Below are positions 26,996 to 36,689 of a stretch of 64,000 nt of DNA, in pieces. The notes under the pieces were generated by a model. The model saw only the letters and a program-made list of their open reading frames with translations, ran no database searches and was not told the DNA's origin. Source of the DNA: Chloroflexota bacterium. GTDB lineage: Bacteria > Chloroflexota > Dormibacteria > Dormibacterales > Dormibacteraceae. Both the position numbers and the translations under genes were made by a program. Every line of letters begins with the position of its first letter. The stretch's first letter is position 1. Location of the stretch: assembly GCA_005880915.1 (NCBI GenBank), contig VBIW01000034.1, forward strand, positions 124,001 to 188,000. The letters run 5' to 3'.

Positions 26996-28011
26996 TGGCG
27001 GAAGGCGTTTCGGCGGCCATCATCAACTGGAACGGTGGCGAGCTCGTCCTCAAGTGCGCGCGCACCATCGTCGAGCAGTCGCTGCCTCCGAGCGAGCTCA
27101 TCATCATCGACAACGGTTCCACCGACGGCTCGCTCGACCGGCTGCGCGCCGAGCACCCTCGGGCCAAGGTGACCGCCAACCCACGCAACCTCGGGTTCGC
27201 GCGGGCGGCGAATCAAGCGGTGGCCAACGCGACGGGACGCTGGCTCCTCCTTGCCAATCTCGACATCGAGCTGGAGCCGACCTACATCGCCCGGCTCGTT
27301 GCGGCAGGCGACAAGGATCCTCGGATCGGCTCCGTCACAGGCAAGCTGCTTCGTCCCGCCGGTGGCTCCGCAGCCATCGTGGACAGCACCGGCCACGTCC
27401 TGTTCCGCAACGGGTGGGCAGGCAACCGCGGCGAGAACCTGCCGGACAGCGGCCAGTGGGAGCGTCCGGAGGAGGTGTTCGGCGTCACGGCCGCCGCCGC
27501 CCTTTATCGGATGTCGATGCTGGCCGAGGTGTGTCAAGGGTCGGCCAGGCCGTTCGATGAGCGCTTCTTCGCCTACATCGAGGACGTCGACCTCGATTGG
27601 CGCGCGCGCTGGCTTGGCTGGAAGGCGTGGTACGAGCCGGCCGTCGCCTGGCATCATCGCAGCGCGACCAAAGCTCGCCGGTCTGCCTTCATCCTCCGTC
27701 ACATCCTCAAGAACCGGCTGTTGCTCGTCGCCAACAACGACCTCTGGCCGCAGGGACTGCTGAGACTCCCGGGCGTGGCCGCCTTCACCATCCTCGCAGC
27801 GACACAGTTCGGTCTCGAGGCGCCGTCATCGCTGCTCGGGCTCATCGACTTCGTGCGCCTGCTCCCCAGCAGCGGTGCGCGGCGCCGCTTCGTGAAATCG
27901 AAACGAAAGGTGCCGGCCGATTCGATCGCCAGTTGGATGCAGCCTTACCCGTACTTGAAACAGATCACCCGGAGGTTTGGGTCGGGCACGACGCGGTCTG
28001 CGGCGGTTTAG
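26995..28011 (+). CDS. GT2 family glycosyltransferase (rhamnosyltransferase-like)
   Basis: This 338-aa enzyme has SAAIINWNGGELVLKC at the N-terminus, IIDNGSTDGS, ANPRNLGFARAANQAV, the NLDIE metal motif and the catalytic FFAYIEDVDLDWRARW, matching WbbL/RfbN-type transferases. The C-terminal 90 residues hold a hydrophobic stretch that may dock on the membrane. The ATG overlaps the previous TGA; a long upstream extension of the frame is non-coding in character. Confidence 0.88.
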   Translation: MAEGVSAAIINWNGGELVLKCARTIVEQSLPPSELIIIDNGSTDGSLDRLRAEHPRAKVTANPRNLGFARAANQAVANATGRWLLLANLDIELEPTYIARLVAAGDKDPRIGSVTGKLLRPAGGSAAIVDSTGHVLFRNGWAGNRGENLPDSGQWERPEEVFGVTAAAALYRMSMLAEVCQGSARPFDERFFAYIEDVDLDWRARWLGWKAWYEPAVAWHHRSATKARRSAFILRHILKNRLLLVANNDLWPQGLLRLPGVAAFTILAATQFGLEAPSSLLGLIDFVRLLPSSGARRRFVKSKRKVPADSIASWMQPYPYLKQITRRFGSGTTRSAAV

Positions 28012-30325
28012 GTTGCGACTGCACCGTCCGGGCGGCGGCATCCTCGTCGCAGCGGCCGGTCTCGCCGCCCTTTTCGTCATCTGGCTCCCGGTGTTGATCG
28101 GCCAGAAGGTGCTGCTCGGAGGCGACGTGCTCTACGAGTACCTGCCCTGGTCGGCGGAGCCTTCCGCCCACAGCGCCGCCAACCCGCTCATGAGCGACCC
28201 CGTCGTGCAGGGCCTCGTGTGGCAAACGGTGGTCGCCCGCGACCTGGCCCTGGGCGAGCTGCCGCTGTGGAACCAGGACATCGCCGCCGGCACTCCTGTC
28301 CTCGCGAACGATCAGCCCGGCGTCTTCTCGCCGTTCAACTGGCTCGCGCTTCCGTTCTCCCCCGCGCTCGGCCTCAGCATCGCGATGCTGGCCAAGGTGC
28401 TGGTGGCCGGTTTCGGCATGGCGTTCTTCCTCAGGACGCTCGGCGTCAGGGGACTTGGGGCAGCGCTCGGTGCCGTCGCGTTCGCATCGAGCTCATTCAT
28501 GGTCGACTGGCTGGCTTGGCCGCACACGAGCGTGGCCGCACTGACCCCGTGGCTCTTCGGTCTTGTCGAAGCCCATCTCCTCAGGCGACGGCGATGGGCC
28601 CTGCCGGGCCTCGCCCTCACCATCTGCCTTCAGTTCTTTGGCGGCCACGCGGAGACGTCGTTCCATCTCGGTTTGGCGGTCGCTCTGTACGCTCTGGTGC
28701 GCTGGCTCCTGACCGGCCATTCGTGGCGCCGGCTGGCGGGACTCGCAGCGGCGGTGGCCGTGGGCACGTTGCTTGCGGGAATTCAGCTCGTTCCATTCTT
28801 CGACCTGCTCCGAAACGCCTCGCTCATCGGGATTCGCACCACGTCCGGGATGGGATTCGAGCACCTCAACCTGGCTGCGATCACGAGCTGGGTGTTTCCC
28901 AACGCCGTCGGCAATCCTGGAATCGACGGTTTGCCTGGCCGCCCTCCCGACTTCAACGAGTCGACGGGCTTTGCCACGGTCGCGGCGCTCGTCCTCGCGC
29001 CGCTTGGCGCGTGGTCGGCCTGGCGGCGAGACCGCTCCCAGGTCATCCCCCTGCTGGCCGTGGCGCTCGTGTCGGCCGCGATCGTGTACGGCCTCCTCTC
29101 CCCCCTCACCGGCTCCTTGCCCGGGTTCCAGGTGAGCAACAACGATCGAGTCCTCGTCGTCCTCTGCTTCTGTGTCGCGGCATTGGGCGGGATCGGGCTC
29201 GAGGCCTTGATCAGCCGTCCGAGTCCCGCGGGCGCGCGAACCGGCGCCTGGCTCGTCGTCGGCGCCCTTGGCCTGAGCCTGGTTGTCGCCACCAGCTGGC
29301 TCGCTCTTTCTCGCGGGGCGGCGGTGGACGCGATCCTGCCCCGCTATCACAACTACGTCGGCTACTGGCTGCTCACCGGCGGGCTGGCGCTCGTCACCGC
29401 CGTGAGCTTCGTCCTCGCCGGGCTCGGCGGATCGAGGCGGGGCTGGGCCAGAGCCGGTCTCTGCGCTCTCGCCCTGGTCGAAGGAGCGTTCTACACCGCC
29501 ACCTTCAACCCGCACGAGCCGGCCGGCGAGGTGCCGCCTCCGAGCCCGACTCTAACCTGGCTGCAGGCCCACGCCGAAGGCCGGCCGGTCATCGGCCTGG
29601 GCCAGGCGCTGGTCCCTGAGTCGGCCGTGCTGTACGGCCTGCGCGACGCCCGCGCCTACGAGATCCTCAACGAACAGCGCGAGGGTGCATTCTGGTCCGC
29701 AGCCGACCCAGGGTTCACAAGCTCGCGCGCCTACATGGAGCTCAACCAGCCAGGGACGGATTGGCTCGCGGCCGCCGGTGTCGGTTACGTGGTCATGCCT
29801 ACGGGCACCGCCCTCCCCGGGACATCGACCGCATATCAGGCGGGCGGAGTCACCGTCGCCGAAGTCCCTGATCCGCGGCCATTCGCTTACGCCGCGTCCT
29901 CTGCGGTGAGCGTCCGGTCCGAGGACGACGCGCTGATTGCCTTGCGCAAGGACCCGCTCGGGCCCGTGGTCGTGGAAGGCGCCTCGCCGGCTGGAGGAGC
30001 CGCGCAGGTCGAGGTCGCCGGCCGGCACGACGGGTTCGTCGAGCTCAACGTCGTGGCCGATGACGCGGCCACGATCGTTGTCGAGCAGGCATACCAGCCA
30101 GGCTGGCGGGCGACCATCGACGGACGGTCGGCGGCGGTGCAGCCCGCGAACGTGCTTTTCATCTCCGTCCAGGTGCCTCGCGGGCACCACGTCGTGACGC
30201 TGCGATATGCGCCGCAAAGCGTGGTCGCGGGTGCGGCGACAAGCGGTGCCGGCCTTATCGGCCTGGTGGCGCTGATCGTGGTCGCGGCGCGCGTCAGGCC
30301 TTCAGGCGATCGCCTCGCCGGCTGA
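27977..30325 (+). CDS. YfhO-like multi-pass membrane protein
   Basis: This protein of about 782 aa has 11-13 predicted helices and a large C-terminal extracytoplasmic domain. N-terminal motif DVLYEYLPW and the loop GELPLWNQDIAAGTPVLANDQPGVFSPFNW (given here as two adjoining parts, GELPLWNQDIAAG and TPVLANDQPGVF) plus the C-terminal AYQPGWRATIDG are typical of bacterial YfhO family proteins, implicated in glycosylation of surface polymers. Start is TTG 27977, overlapping the GT2 end; TTG 28013, just after the GT2 stop, is equally plausible. The 3' end overlaps the convergent gene by 24 nt. Confidence 0.8.
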   Translation: MGRARRGLRRFRLRLHRPGGGILVAAAGLAALFVIWLPVLIGQKVLLGGDVLYEYLPWSAEPSAHSAANPLMSDPVVQGLVWQTVVARDLALGELPLWNQDIAAGTPVLANDQPGVFSPFNWLALPFSPALGLSIAMLAKVLVAGFGMAFFLRTLGVRGLGAALGAVAFASSSFMVDWLAWPHTSVAALTPWLFGLVEAHLLRRRRWALPGLALTICLQFFGGHAETSFHLGLAVALYALVRWLLTGHSWRRLAGLAAAVAVGTLLAGIQLVPFFDLLRNASLIGIRTTSGMGFEHLNLAAITSWVFPNAVGNPGIDGLPGRPPDFNESTGFATVAALVLAPLGAWSAWRRDRSQVIPLLAVALVSAAIVYGLLSPLTGSLPGFQVSNNDRVLVVLCFCVAALGGIGLEALISRPSPAGARTGAWLVVGALGLSLVVATSWLALSRGAAVDAILPRYHNYVGYWLLTGGLALVTAVSFVLAGLGGSRRGWARAGLCALALVEGAFYTATFNPHEPAGEVPPPSPTLTWLQAHAEGRPVIGLGQALVPESAVLYGLRDARAYEILNEQREGAFWSAADPGFTSSRAYMELNQPGTDWLAAAGVGYVVMPTGTALPGTSTAYQAGGVTVAEVPDPRPFAYAASSAVSVRSEDDALIALRKDPLGPVVVEGASPAGGAAQVEVAGRHDGFVELNVVADDAATIVVEQAYQPGWRATIDGRSAAVQPANVLFISVQVPRGHHVVTLRYAPQSVVAGAATSGAGLIGLVALIVVAARVRPSGDRLAG

Positions 30326-31726
30326 TATCTCGGCAACGTTGCGGCGCGGCAGCTCGCGCAAGGCGAGCCCGAGCAGCAGCACCAACGAAGGCGCGAGCTG
30401 CAGGACCAGGCGGTCGGCCGCGGTGTTCAGCTCAAAGCTCACGTCGTTTGGAGTCAGCAGAAGCGCGAGACCCAGGACGATCGCCTGGGCGCTGAAAACC
30501 CCCCAAACGAGCGTGAGGCGGCGGTATCGCGAAAGCGCTGTCAATGCGGTGCTCACGATCCAGGCGGCCGCCAGCCAGGGATAGTCGTCCAGGCGATTCA
30601 TCAAGTGCCAGAAGAACAGCGCGATGGTGTGAGCCCTGGACGTCAACACTCCGACTGTCCAGCTCGGATGCGCCTTCGTGAGGACGTCGCTGTTGAACCC
30701 GTGCACCCGCGCGTACACCTGCCAGGCCAGCACCGGGATGAGGACGGCAACGGCAGTCGCCATCAGGCGGACAGTTGGCCGGTCGTGCTCTCTGAGCATC
30801 GCCCACGCGACGCCAGATCCAAGGACCACGACCACAATAAGAAGGAACGGGATGCCTTCGTTCTTGGTCAGCGCGGCGAAAGAGGCAAAGACAAAAGCCA
30901 GGGTGGAGTCTTCGTCTCGCCCGACGCGGGCTGACCTGTATAGAAACGCAAGACTGAGCAGGATCAAGGTGGCCAGGGCATAGTCGGCGTATCCGATGTA
31001 GTAGGGAAAGATGAATGACGTTTGCATCGCCGGCATCGCAACCAGGATGAAGGCGAGCAGCACGGTCAGCCTCCTGCCGAGGATCGGCGAGAGGCTTGCC
31101 ATGACTGCGCCCACGGCCGAGATCAGGAACATGAGGCCGATGCTCTTGCCGGCCATGTCGTCGATGCGTCCGATCAGAACCCACGTTGTGTCGACCATGA
31201 GCGAAAACAGCGGAGGGTAGTCGAGGTGGCGGCTTCCGACCAGCGGATAGACAGGTAGGTTCGCGAGGTTGACGCTGCCCGAGTCGAAAAAGACCCTGGC
31301 CTTGAACATCCACATCGCGATCGCGTCCCAGCCCACCAGCGGCTGGGCCAGCAAGTTCAGCAGGTAAAAGCCGAGCGTCGCCAGCGTGAACGCAGCGATC
31401 CCGGCCGTCAGCGGGTCCAGGTCACGAAGGCTCCCAACCGAGCGCCGCAGCGCCTCGGCATCGTCCCGCATGGCCGCGACCAGTCTCCGGCGTGCAATCG
31501 CGGCCACCACGACCCACGGCCCTACCAGGAAGATGACGAACCACGGCACGTGGATCACACCAAAGATCCACAGCTGAATGGCCATCGCGCCGGCGCCGAT
31601 CAGCGGACAGCCCGCCCGCACCAAACCGTCGACCTGAAATCCGGCGACGGCCACGATCAATCGGCCGACGCCGTAGCTGATGAGGATGTACAGCCCGAGC
31701 ACGAGCCCCGCGACGAGGACTGTCAC
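30302..31726 (-). CDS. Multi-pass membrane protein, probable GT-C (PMT/GT39-like) glycosyltransferase
   Basis: This 474-aa protein has about 11-12 transmembrane helices. Its first large loop has GWDAIAMWMFKARVFFD with an Asp and a following Lys/Arg, as in GT-C enzymes that use lipid-linked sugars, and DYPPLFSLMV further on. GT39-like activity is inferred from topology and these loop residues; no stronger family motif is visible. It lies on the strand opposite to the surrounding glycan genes, together with the next gene. Confidence 0.65.
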   Translation of the reverse strand: MTVLVAGLVLGLYILISYGVGRLIVAVAGFQVDGLVRAGCPLIGAGAMAIQLWIFGVIHVPWFVIFLVGPWVVVAAIARRRLVAAMRDDAEALRRSVGSLRDLDPLTAGIAAFTLATLGFYLLNLLAQPLVGWDAIAMWMFKARVFFDSGSVNLANLPVYPLVGSRHLDYPPLFSLMVDTTWVLIGRIDDMAGKSIGLMFLISAVGAVMASLSPILGRRLTVLLAFILVAMPAMQTSFIFPYYIGYADYALATLILLSLAFLYRSARVGRDEDSTLAFVFASFAALTKNEGIPFLLIVVVVLGSGVAWAMLREHDRPTVRLMATAVAVLIPVLAWQVYARVHGFNSDVLTKAHPSWTVGVLTSRAHTIALFFWHLMNRLDDYPWLAAAWIVSTALTALSRYRRLTLVWGVFSAQAIVLGLALLLTPNDVSFELNTAADRLVLQLAPSLVLLLGLALRELPRRNVAEISAGEAIA

Positions 31727-32187
31727 GTCGACGCTTCCGTCTTCACGAAGACGAGGGTGTGCGCGCCGCCGGCGGCCGTTATTTCCGACCGCAGTGCGTA
31801 GCCGCTCGGAGCGGTGAGCGCTGGAGCATCCGCCCTCTGGAAGTAAACGATGCTGGTCGCGCTGGTCGTCGACGCCGCGGCCAGGTCCGCGCTCAGCTGG
31901 ACATGACGTGGGTACAGCCAGTACGTCAGCCAGAAATAGGCAAATCCGTCGAGCTCCGAGGCATCGACCAGGACCAGGACGTCGCCATGTGCCGGCACGC
32001 TGGCGACCACCTCTTGGGTCGAGTCCTGGATCGGGTCGCCGAGCAGTGCCCGCACCGCTCCCTGAGGCGTGCCGCGGAGGAGGTCCGTGTAGTGGGCATT
32101 CAGCATGATCGGACCCGTGACGACCAACGTGTGCAATGTCCAGAGCACGAGAAGCGTCACTCCGAGCGTTCGAACGAGCCTTGCCAA
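31723..32187 (-). CDS. Hypothetical membrane-anchored protein
   Basis: This protein of about 154 aa has an N-terminal helix (TLGVTLLVLWTLHTLVVTGPIM) and an extracytoplasmic domain rich in Ala, Thr and Asp with no Cys. It is coupled to the GT-C-like gene (4-nt overlap), in the order anchor protein then transferase, so the two may form one complex. The start is uncertain: TTG 32187 is used, and the frame remains open to a TTG at 32259. I do not recognise a family. Confidence 0.6.
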   Translation of the reverse strand: MARLVRTLGVTLLVLWTLHTLVVTGPIMLNAHYTDLLRGTPQGAVRALLGDPIQDSTQEVVASVPAHGDVLVLVDASELDGFAYFWLTYWLYPRHVQLSADLAAASTTSATSIVYFQRADAPALTAPSGYALRSEITAAGGAHTLVFVKTEAST

Positions 32188-32300
32188 CTCGCGCGCAATT
32201 CTACTTTCGCCGCAACCCCCGACCCAGGGACGGCCTGCGCTGCCTCGGTAGACTTCCAAAACGTGCAGCGAGCTCGCCGGACAACGCGTTCTCGATTGGC

Positions 32301-33518
32301 ATGAACAAGCTCGCCAAGGCGCTGTTCATCTTCCGCAGCGAAGGCTTCGGCGCACTTTTCACGAAGGTTCGCAGCCGGTTCCTCGAGTACATGGGTCGCC
32401 GGCGCGTGTACCTCGCGGTCAGCCTCGAGGACGTCGAAGAAGCCGATTGGGTAGAGCGGCGCCGCGCCCCACGGCAGGTGAAACAGCGAGGTAAACCGAA
32501 AACGATCGGGTGGGTTGTTCCTCCCGTCGGCCCCGGCTCGGGTGGTCACCTCAACATATTTCGATTCGTCCGCTACCTCGAGGAACACGGCTACGACTGC
32601 CGCGTCTATATCTACGACCCGCACAGGACACAGATTCCGGCCCAAACCGCGCAGGTGTTGCGCGACCACTACACGCCGATGCGTGCGACCGTGCTGCATG
32701 ACTTCAGCACGGTGAGCGAGTGCGACGCTCTCTTTGCCACCTCATGGACCACCGCGTACCCGGTGCGCAACGCGCGATTCGACGGGGCCAAGTTCTACTT
32801 CGTGCAGGATTTCGAGCCATGGTTCTACCCGGTCGGCACCGAGAGCGTGCTGGCCGAGAACACGTATCGGTTTGGCCTGTACGGCATCACCGCGGGCGGT
32901 TGGCTCTCCAAAAAGCTCGAGCACGACTACGGCATGCAGTGCGACCACTTCGAGTTCGGCTCTGACTTCGGCCGCTATACCTATGTGAACAGCGGTCATC
33001 GCAAGAAGATCTTTTTCTACGCCCGGCCCGTCACGACCAGACGTGGGTTCGAGCTTGGCGTGCTCGCGCTGGACCGCTTTCATCGCGCCAAGCCCGAGTA
33101 CGAGATCAACATGGCCGGCTGGCCGGTGCAGGGCTGGCAGCTCCCCTTCCCTTTCGTCGATCACGGCGTGCTGCCGCTCGACAGGCTGAATGGCCTCTAC
33201 AACGACTGCGCCGCGGCTCTGATGCTCTCCCTCACCAACTTTTCCCTGCTTCCCCTCGAGCTGCTGGCCGCGGGCTGCATCCCAGTGATGAACGACGGAC
33301 CCAACAACCGGCTCGTCAGCGACAACCCCCACCTCGTCTTCACCCGCCCCACCCCGCGGGCCCTTGCCGACGCCCTGTGCCAGGTGGTCGATCAGCCGGA
33401 CTTGCCCGACCGCGCGCTGCGCGCGTCGCAAAGCGTCGAGCGGCTGGACTGGGATACGTCGGGAGCGCAGCTGGAGCGCATCATGCTCAAGGCGGTCGGC
33501 GCCGAGCCCCCGGACTAG
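32301..33518 (+). CDS. WsaF-like glycosyltransferase
   Basis: This 405-aa GT-B fold protein resembles the WsaF-type rhamnosyltransferases: IGWVVPPVGPGSGGHLNIFRF in the N-terminal domain, FYFVQDFEPWFYPVG, then a C-terminal domain with FFYARPVTTRRGFELGVLAL and the nucleotide-sugar site MLSLTNFSLLPLELLAAGCIPV. It is predicted to extend a rhamnose-containing polymer in the cytoplasm. ATG at 32301 is chosen since upstream sequence overlaps the divergent gene and lacks protein-like character. Confidence 0.82.
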   Translation: MNKLAKALFIFRSEGFGALFTKVRSRFLEYMGRRRVYLAVSLEDVEEADWVERRRAPRQVKQRGKPKTIGWVVPPVGPGSGGHLNIFRFVRYLEEHGYDCRVYIYDPHRTQIPAQTAQVLRDHYTPMRATVLHDFSTVSECDALFATSWTTAYPVRNARFDGAKFYFVQDFEPWFYPVGTESVLAENTYRFGLYGITAGGWLSKKLEHDYGMQCDHFEFGSDFGRYTYVNSGHRKKIFFYARPVTTRRGFELGVLALDRFHRAKPEYEINMAGWPVQGWQLPFPFVDHGVLPLDRLNGLYNDCAAALMLSLTNFSLLPLELLAAGCIPVMNDGPNNRLVSDNPHLVFTRPTPRALADALCQVVDQPDLPDRALRASQSVERLDWDTSGAQLERIMLKAVGAEPPD

Positions 33519-33530
33519 CCGCTCGCTACC

Positions 33531-34529
33531 TTGGTGGACGTGAAATCGACCAGCGAGGCTGCCTACCGGGGTCGCGTGGCCCTCGTCACCGGCGGGTTCG
33601 GGTTCATCGGCTCGAACCTCGTGCCCCGGTTGGCGGAGCTCGGTGCCGAGGTCCGCATCATGGCGCGCTCGTGGCCGCCCCAGGCTGACCTCGGCGAAGC
33701 GGTCCAACCTCAGGTCCGCTTTTTCAAAGGCGATATTCGCGACGAGGCGGTGCTCCAGGACGCTGTTGAAGGCTGCGACTACGTCTTCCACCTGGCCGGA
33801 AAGTCCGGCGCGTCGACGAGCAACGAATCGCCGATCGAAGACCTGGACGTCAACTGCCGCGGCTTGCTCTCGCTGCTCGACGCGATGAGGACCGGCGCGC
33901 CGGAAGCCGTGATCGTCTTCCCCAGCTCGCGACTGGTGTATGCGCCGAACCTGCCGGTTCCCGTAGCGGAAACATCGCCCACGATGCCGATCTCGATCTA
34001 CGGCGCTCACAAGCTCGTGGCCGAGAGCTACCTCAGGATCTTCGGAAGGCATCACGGCCTGAAGAGCGTGGTCCTCCGCATGACGAATCCATACGGCCCC
34101 CACCAGCGCCCTGAGCAGCACAGCTACGGGGTGATCAACCAGTTCATCTATGAAGCCGTAAATGGGCGGACCATCCGGGTCTTCGGGCGGGGCGAGCAGC
34201 TCCGCGATTACATCCACGTGGACGACGTCGTTGAAGCGATCATGCTTGCCGCCTCTTCGCCCTCGGCATCCGGAGCGACCTACAACCTGGGCTCCGGGAC
34301 CCCAACCTCGCTTGCCGACCTGGCGAGCCTGATCGTCCAGGTCGCCGGCACCGGGAAGGTCGAGCACGTTCCCTGGCCCGACTCCGAAGCCAGCGTCGAG
34401 ACCGGCGATTTCTGTGCCGACATCAGCCGCATCAAAGAAGCTCTGACCTGGGCGCCCAGGGTCGAGCTGCGTGACGGCGTCCGCGACGTGATCAGCCGTG
34501 TCCACCGCTCCCCCCGCCTGCGCGGCTGA
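33531..34529 (+). CDS. NAD-dependent sugar-nucleotide epimerase/dehydratase (SDR)
   Basis: This 332-aa extended SDR has the NAD motif VTGGFGFIGSNL, DIRD, the catalytic Ser in VFPSSRLVYAP and YGAHK (YxxxK), and MTNPYGPHQRPEQ in the substrate region. It probably makes or epimerises a nucleotide sugar for the glycan. Candidate starts are TTG 33531, GTG 33534 and GTG 33540; none has a clear Shine-Dalgarno. The exact reaction (4-epimerase or dehydratase) cannot be assigned. Confidence 0.87.
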   Translation: MVDVKSTSEAAYRGRVALVTGGFGFIGSNLVPRLAELGAEVRIMARSWPPQADLGEAVQPQVRFFKGDIRDEAVLQDAVEGCDYVFHLAGKSGASTSNESPIEDLDVNCRGLLSLLDAMRTGAPEAVIVFPSSRLVYAPNLPVPVAETSPTMPISIYGAHKLVAESYLRIFGRHHGLKSVVLRMTNPYGPHQRPEQHSYGVINQFIYEAVNGRTIRVFGRGEQLRDYIHVDDVVEAIMLAASSPSASGATYNLGSGTPTSLADLASLIVQVAGTGKVEHVPWPDSEASVETGDFCADISRIKEALTWAPRVELRDGVRDVISRVHRSPRLRG

Positions 34530-34620
34530 CCTCGGGGGGGCGCGGGTATCATCCTTAACCTTTGACAAGCATGAGATTCCCGCTGTCTGAGAGCCCCGTT
34601 CGCCCAGAGGCAGGCCTCCG

Positions 34621-35454
34621 ATGGGAGTGACCGCGTCACCAGCCAAGCCGGCTGAGCCGACCAGCCGGCCGTCGAAGTCATACACGAACCTCCTGCGCGA
34701 GCTCGCGATCTCGGACTACAAGGTCAAATACCAGGGGTCTTTTCTGGGCGGCTACGTGTGGACGGTCGCCAAGCCCCTCCTGCTTTTCGGGGTGTTGTAT
34801 TTCGTCTTCACGCGATTTGTCCGGTTTGGCGACGGCGTGCCCAACTACGCGCTCAACCTGCTGCTCGGCATCGTGCTGTGGACTTACTTTGCGGACGCCA
34901 CCACCCGCGCCATGGCCTCCATCGTCGAACGTGGCGACTTGATCAGAAAGGTGTACTTCCCTCGCATGATCATCGTCGTCGCGACGAGCCTCAGCTCTCT
35001 GATCACGCTTGCCTTCAACCTGGTCGTGGTCGCCGTGTTCATCGCATTTTCAGGGGTCGGCCTGCAGCTCACCGCGCCGCTTTTCCTGGCCCTGGTGCTC
35101 GAGCTCTACGCGCTGACCCTGGGATGTTCGTTCCTGCTGGCGGCGCTGTATGTGAGATTCCGCGACTTCAGGCACCTCTGGGAGCTTGGCCTGCAGCTGC
35201 TCTTTTATGCCAGCCCGATCATCTATCCACTGTCGTTCGTGCCATCCCGATGGCAGCCGCTGTTTGCGCTGAACCCCATTGCGCAGATCATCCAGGACGC
35301 AAGGAGGGTTCTCATCAGCCCCACCGCGCTGACCACGATGGACATCAATCACTCGGCCCTCGTCGCAGTTCCATATGCGATTCCTGTGATCGTCCTGTTC
35401 CTGGGCTATCTGTACTTCGACTACGCGGCTTCGCAGTTCGCCGAAGAAATCTAA
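34621..35454 (+). CDS. ABC transporter permease for polysaccharide export (Wzm/TagG-like)
   Basis: This 277-aa ABC-2 type membrane subunit has six predicted helices. The cytoplasmic N-terminus YTNLLRELAISDYKVKYQGSFLG, VERGDLIRKVYFPRMIIVVA and YASPIIYPLSFVPSRW are typical of Wzm, TagG and RfbA permeases that flip lipid-linked polysaccharide. It precedes the ATPase directly. The 91-bp gap upstream includes a TTGACA at 34562 but no convincing -10 at standard spacing. Confidence 0.92.
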   Translation: MGVTASPAKPAEPTSRPSKSYTNLLRELAISDYKVKYQGSFLGGYVWTVAKPLLLFGVLYFVFTRFVRFGDGVPNYALNLLLGIVLWTYFADATTRAMASIVERGDLIRKVYFPRMIIVVATSLSSLITLAFNLVVVAVFIAFSGVGLQLTAPLFLALVLELYALTLGCSFLLAALYVRFRDFRHLWELGLQLLFYASPIIYPLSFVPSRWQPLFALNPIAQIIQDARRVLISPTALTTMDINHSALVAVPYAIPVIVLFLGYLYFDYAASQFAEEI

Positions 35455-36675
35455 GTGGATAAGGATGTAGCGATCTCGAGCGAGCACCTGACCAAGGTGT
35501 TCCGCGTTCCGCTCGAAAGGACAACGTCGCTGAGGCAGCTTGCCGCCCGCGGGTTCCGGCCGAGCGGGTCTCGCCGGTTCGAAGCCCTCCACGACATCAC
35601 GTTCGCGATCAAGCGCGGCGAGTTCTTCAGCGTCATCGGACCCAACGGGAGCGGCAAGAGCACGTTGCTCAAGATCATGGCCGGCATCTATCGCCCCACC
35701 TCCGGCCGCGTCGCCGTGACCGGCGACCTGTCTCCATTCATCGAGCTGGGGGTGGGGTTCAACGCGGAGCTCACGGCGCGAGAGAACGTCTTCTTGAGCG
35801 GGGCCATCCTGGGCCTGTCGCGAGCGCTGGTCGAGGAGAGATTCGACGAGATCGTCCAGTTCTCGGAGCTCTCCGAGTTCATGGATCAAAAGCTCAAGAA
35901 CTACTCGTCCGGGATGCTGGTGCGCCTGGCCTTCGCTCTGGCGATCCAGGCCCACGCGGACATCCTTCTCGTCGACGAGGTCCTCGCCGTCGGCGACGCC
36001 GGCTTTCAAGAGAAGTGCTTCGACGTCTTTCGCCGGTTCAAGGCCGAGGGGAGGACGATCGTCTTCGTCAGCCACGACATGGGGTCGGTCCAGGAGTTCT
36101 CGGACCGCGTCCTCCTTCTGAACCGGGGCCAGGCGCGCGGGATATTCAGCCCCGCCGGCGCCGCGGTCGAATACAGCCGGCTCAACGAGGAGCACGCCAA
36201 CATGCTGCTTGCCGATGAGACCGGTGTGCCAGCGGTAGCGGGCGGCAACCGCGCGCGCATCGTTTCAGTCGACATGCTGGACGGCAAAGGCAACGCGACG
36301 CACGCCTATCAACGCGGTCAGCCCGCGACGGTCAGGCTGAGGATCGCCAACCCGGAGCGCCAGCCTGTGAATGCCGGCATCGCCATCTACCGCAACGACG
36401 GCCTCTACTGTTTCGGCACGAACACCGTCGTCTCGCACGCAACCGTGCCGACAGACGCCGAGACCGTCCTCACGCTCGATTACCCGTGCATGAACCTCCA
36501 GCAGGGGACTTACTGGCTGACCGCCGGCCTTTTCGGTGCGCGCCTCGGGACCGTCTACGAGATGCGCGAGAGGCTCTATTCGTTCCACGTCGGCCAGGCG
36601 GACGGTTATGAGGGTGTGGTGTACCTGACGCACCAGTGGGGCACGCCGGACCAGCCGTCGCGACCCGCACCCTGA
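35455..36675 (+). CDS. ABC transporter ATP-binding protein with Wzt C-terminal glycan-recognition domain
   Basis: This 406-aa ATPase partners the permease. The nucleotide-binding domain (about 1-245) has Walker A GPNGSGKST, signature KNYSSGMLVRLAFAL, Walker B ILLVDEVLAVGD and the switch His in VSHDMG. The C-terminal domain (about 265-400, VSVDMLDGKGNA ... ANPERQPVNAGIAIYRNDG ... GTYWLTAGLF) is the Wzt_C beta-sandwich that recognises the modified end of the polymer before export. Its presence implies a chain-terminating modification. GTG start immediately after the permease stop. Confidence 0.93.
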   Translation: MDKDVAISSEHLTKVFRVPLERTTSLRQLAARGFRPSGSRRFEALHDITFAIKRGEFFSVIGPNGSGKSTLLKIMAGIYRPTSGRVAVTGDLSPFIELGVGFNAELTARENVFLSGAILGLSRALVEERFDEIVQFSELSEFMDQKLKNYSSGMLVRLAFALAIQAHADILLVDEVLAVGDAGFQEKCFDVFRRFKAEGRTIVFVSHDMGSVQEFSDRVLLLNRGQARGIFSPAGAAVEYSRLNEEHANMLLADETGVPAVAGGNRARIVSVDMLDGKGNATHAYQRGQPATVRLRIANPERQPVNAGIAIYRNDGLYCFGTNTVVSHATVPTDAETVLTLDYPCMNLQQGTYWLTAGLFGARLGTVYEMRERLYSFHVGQADGYEGVVYLTHQWGTPDQPSRPAP

Positions 36676-36689
36676 CAGGCCCGACCCTC

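Noticed and set aside
34562..34590. TTGACA upstream of the Wzm gene as a promoter
   Set aside because: No -10-like hexamer occurs 15-19 bp downstream.
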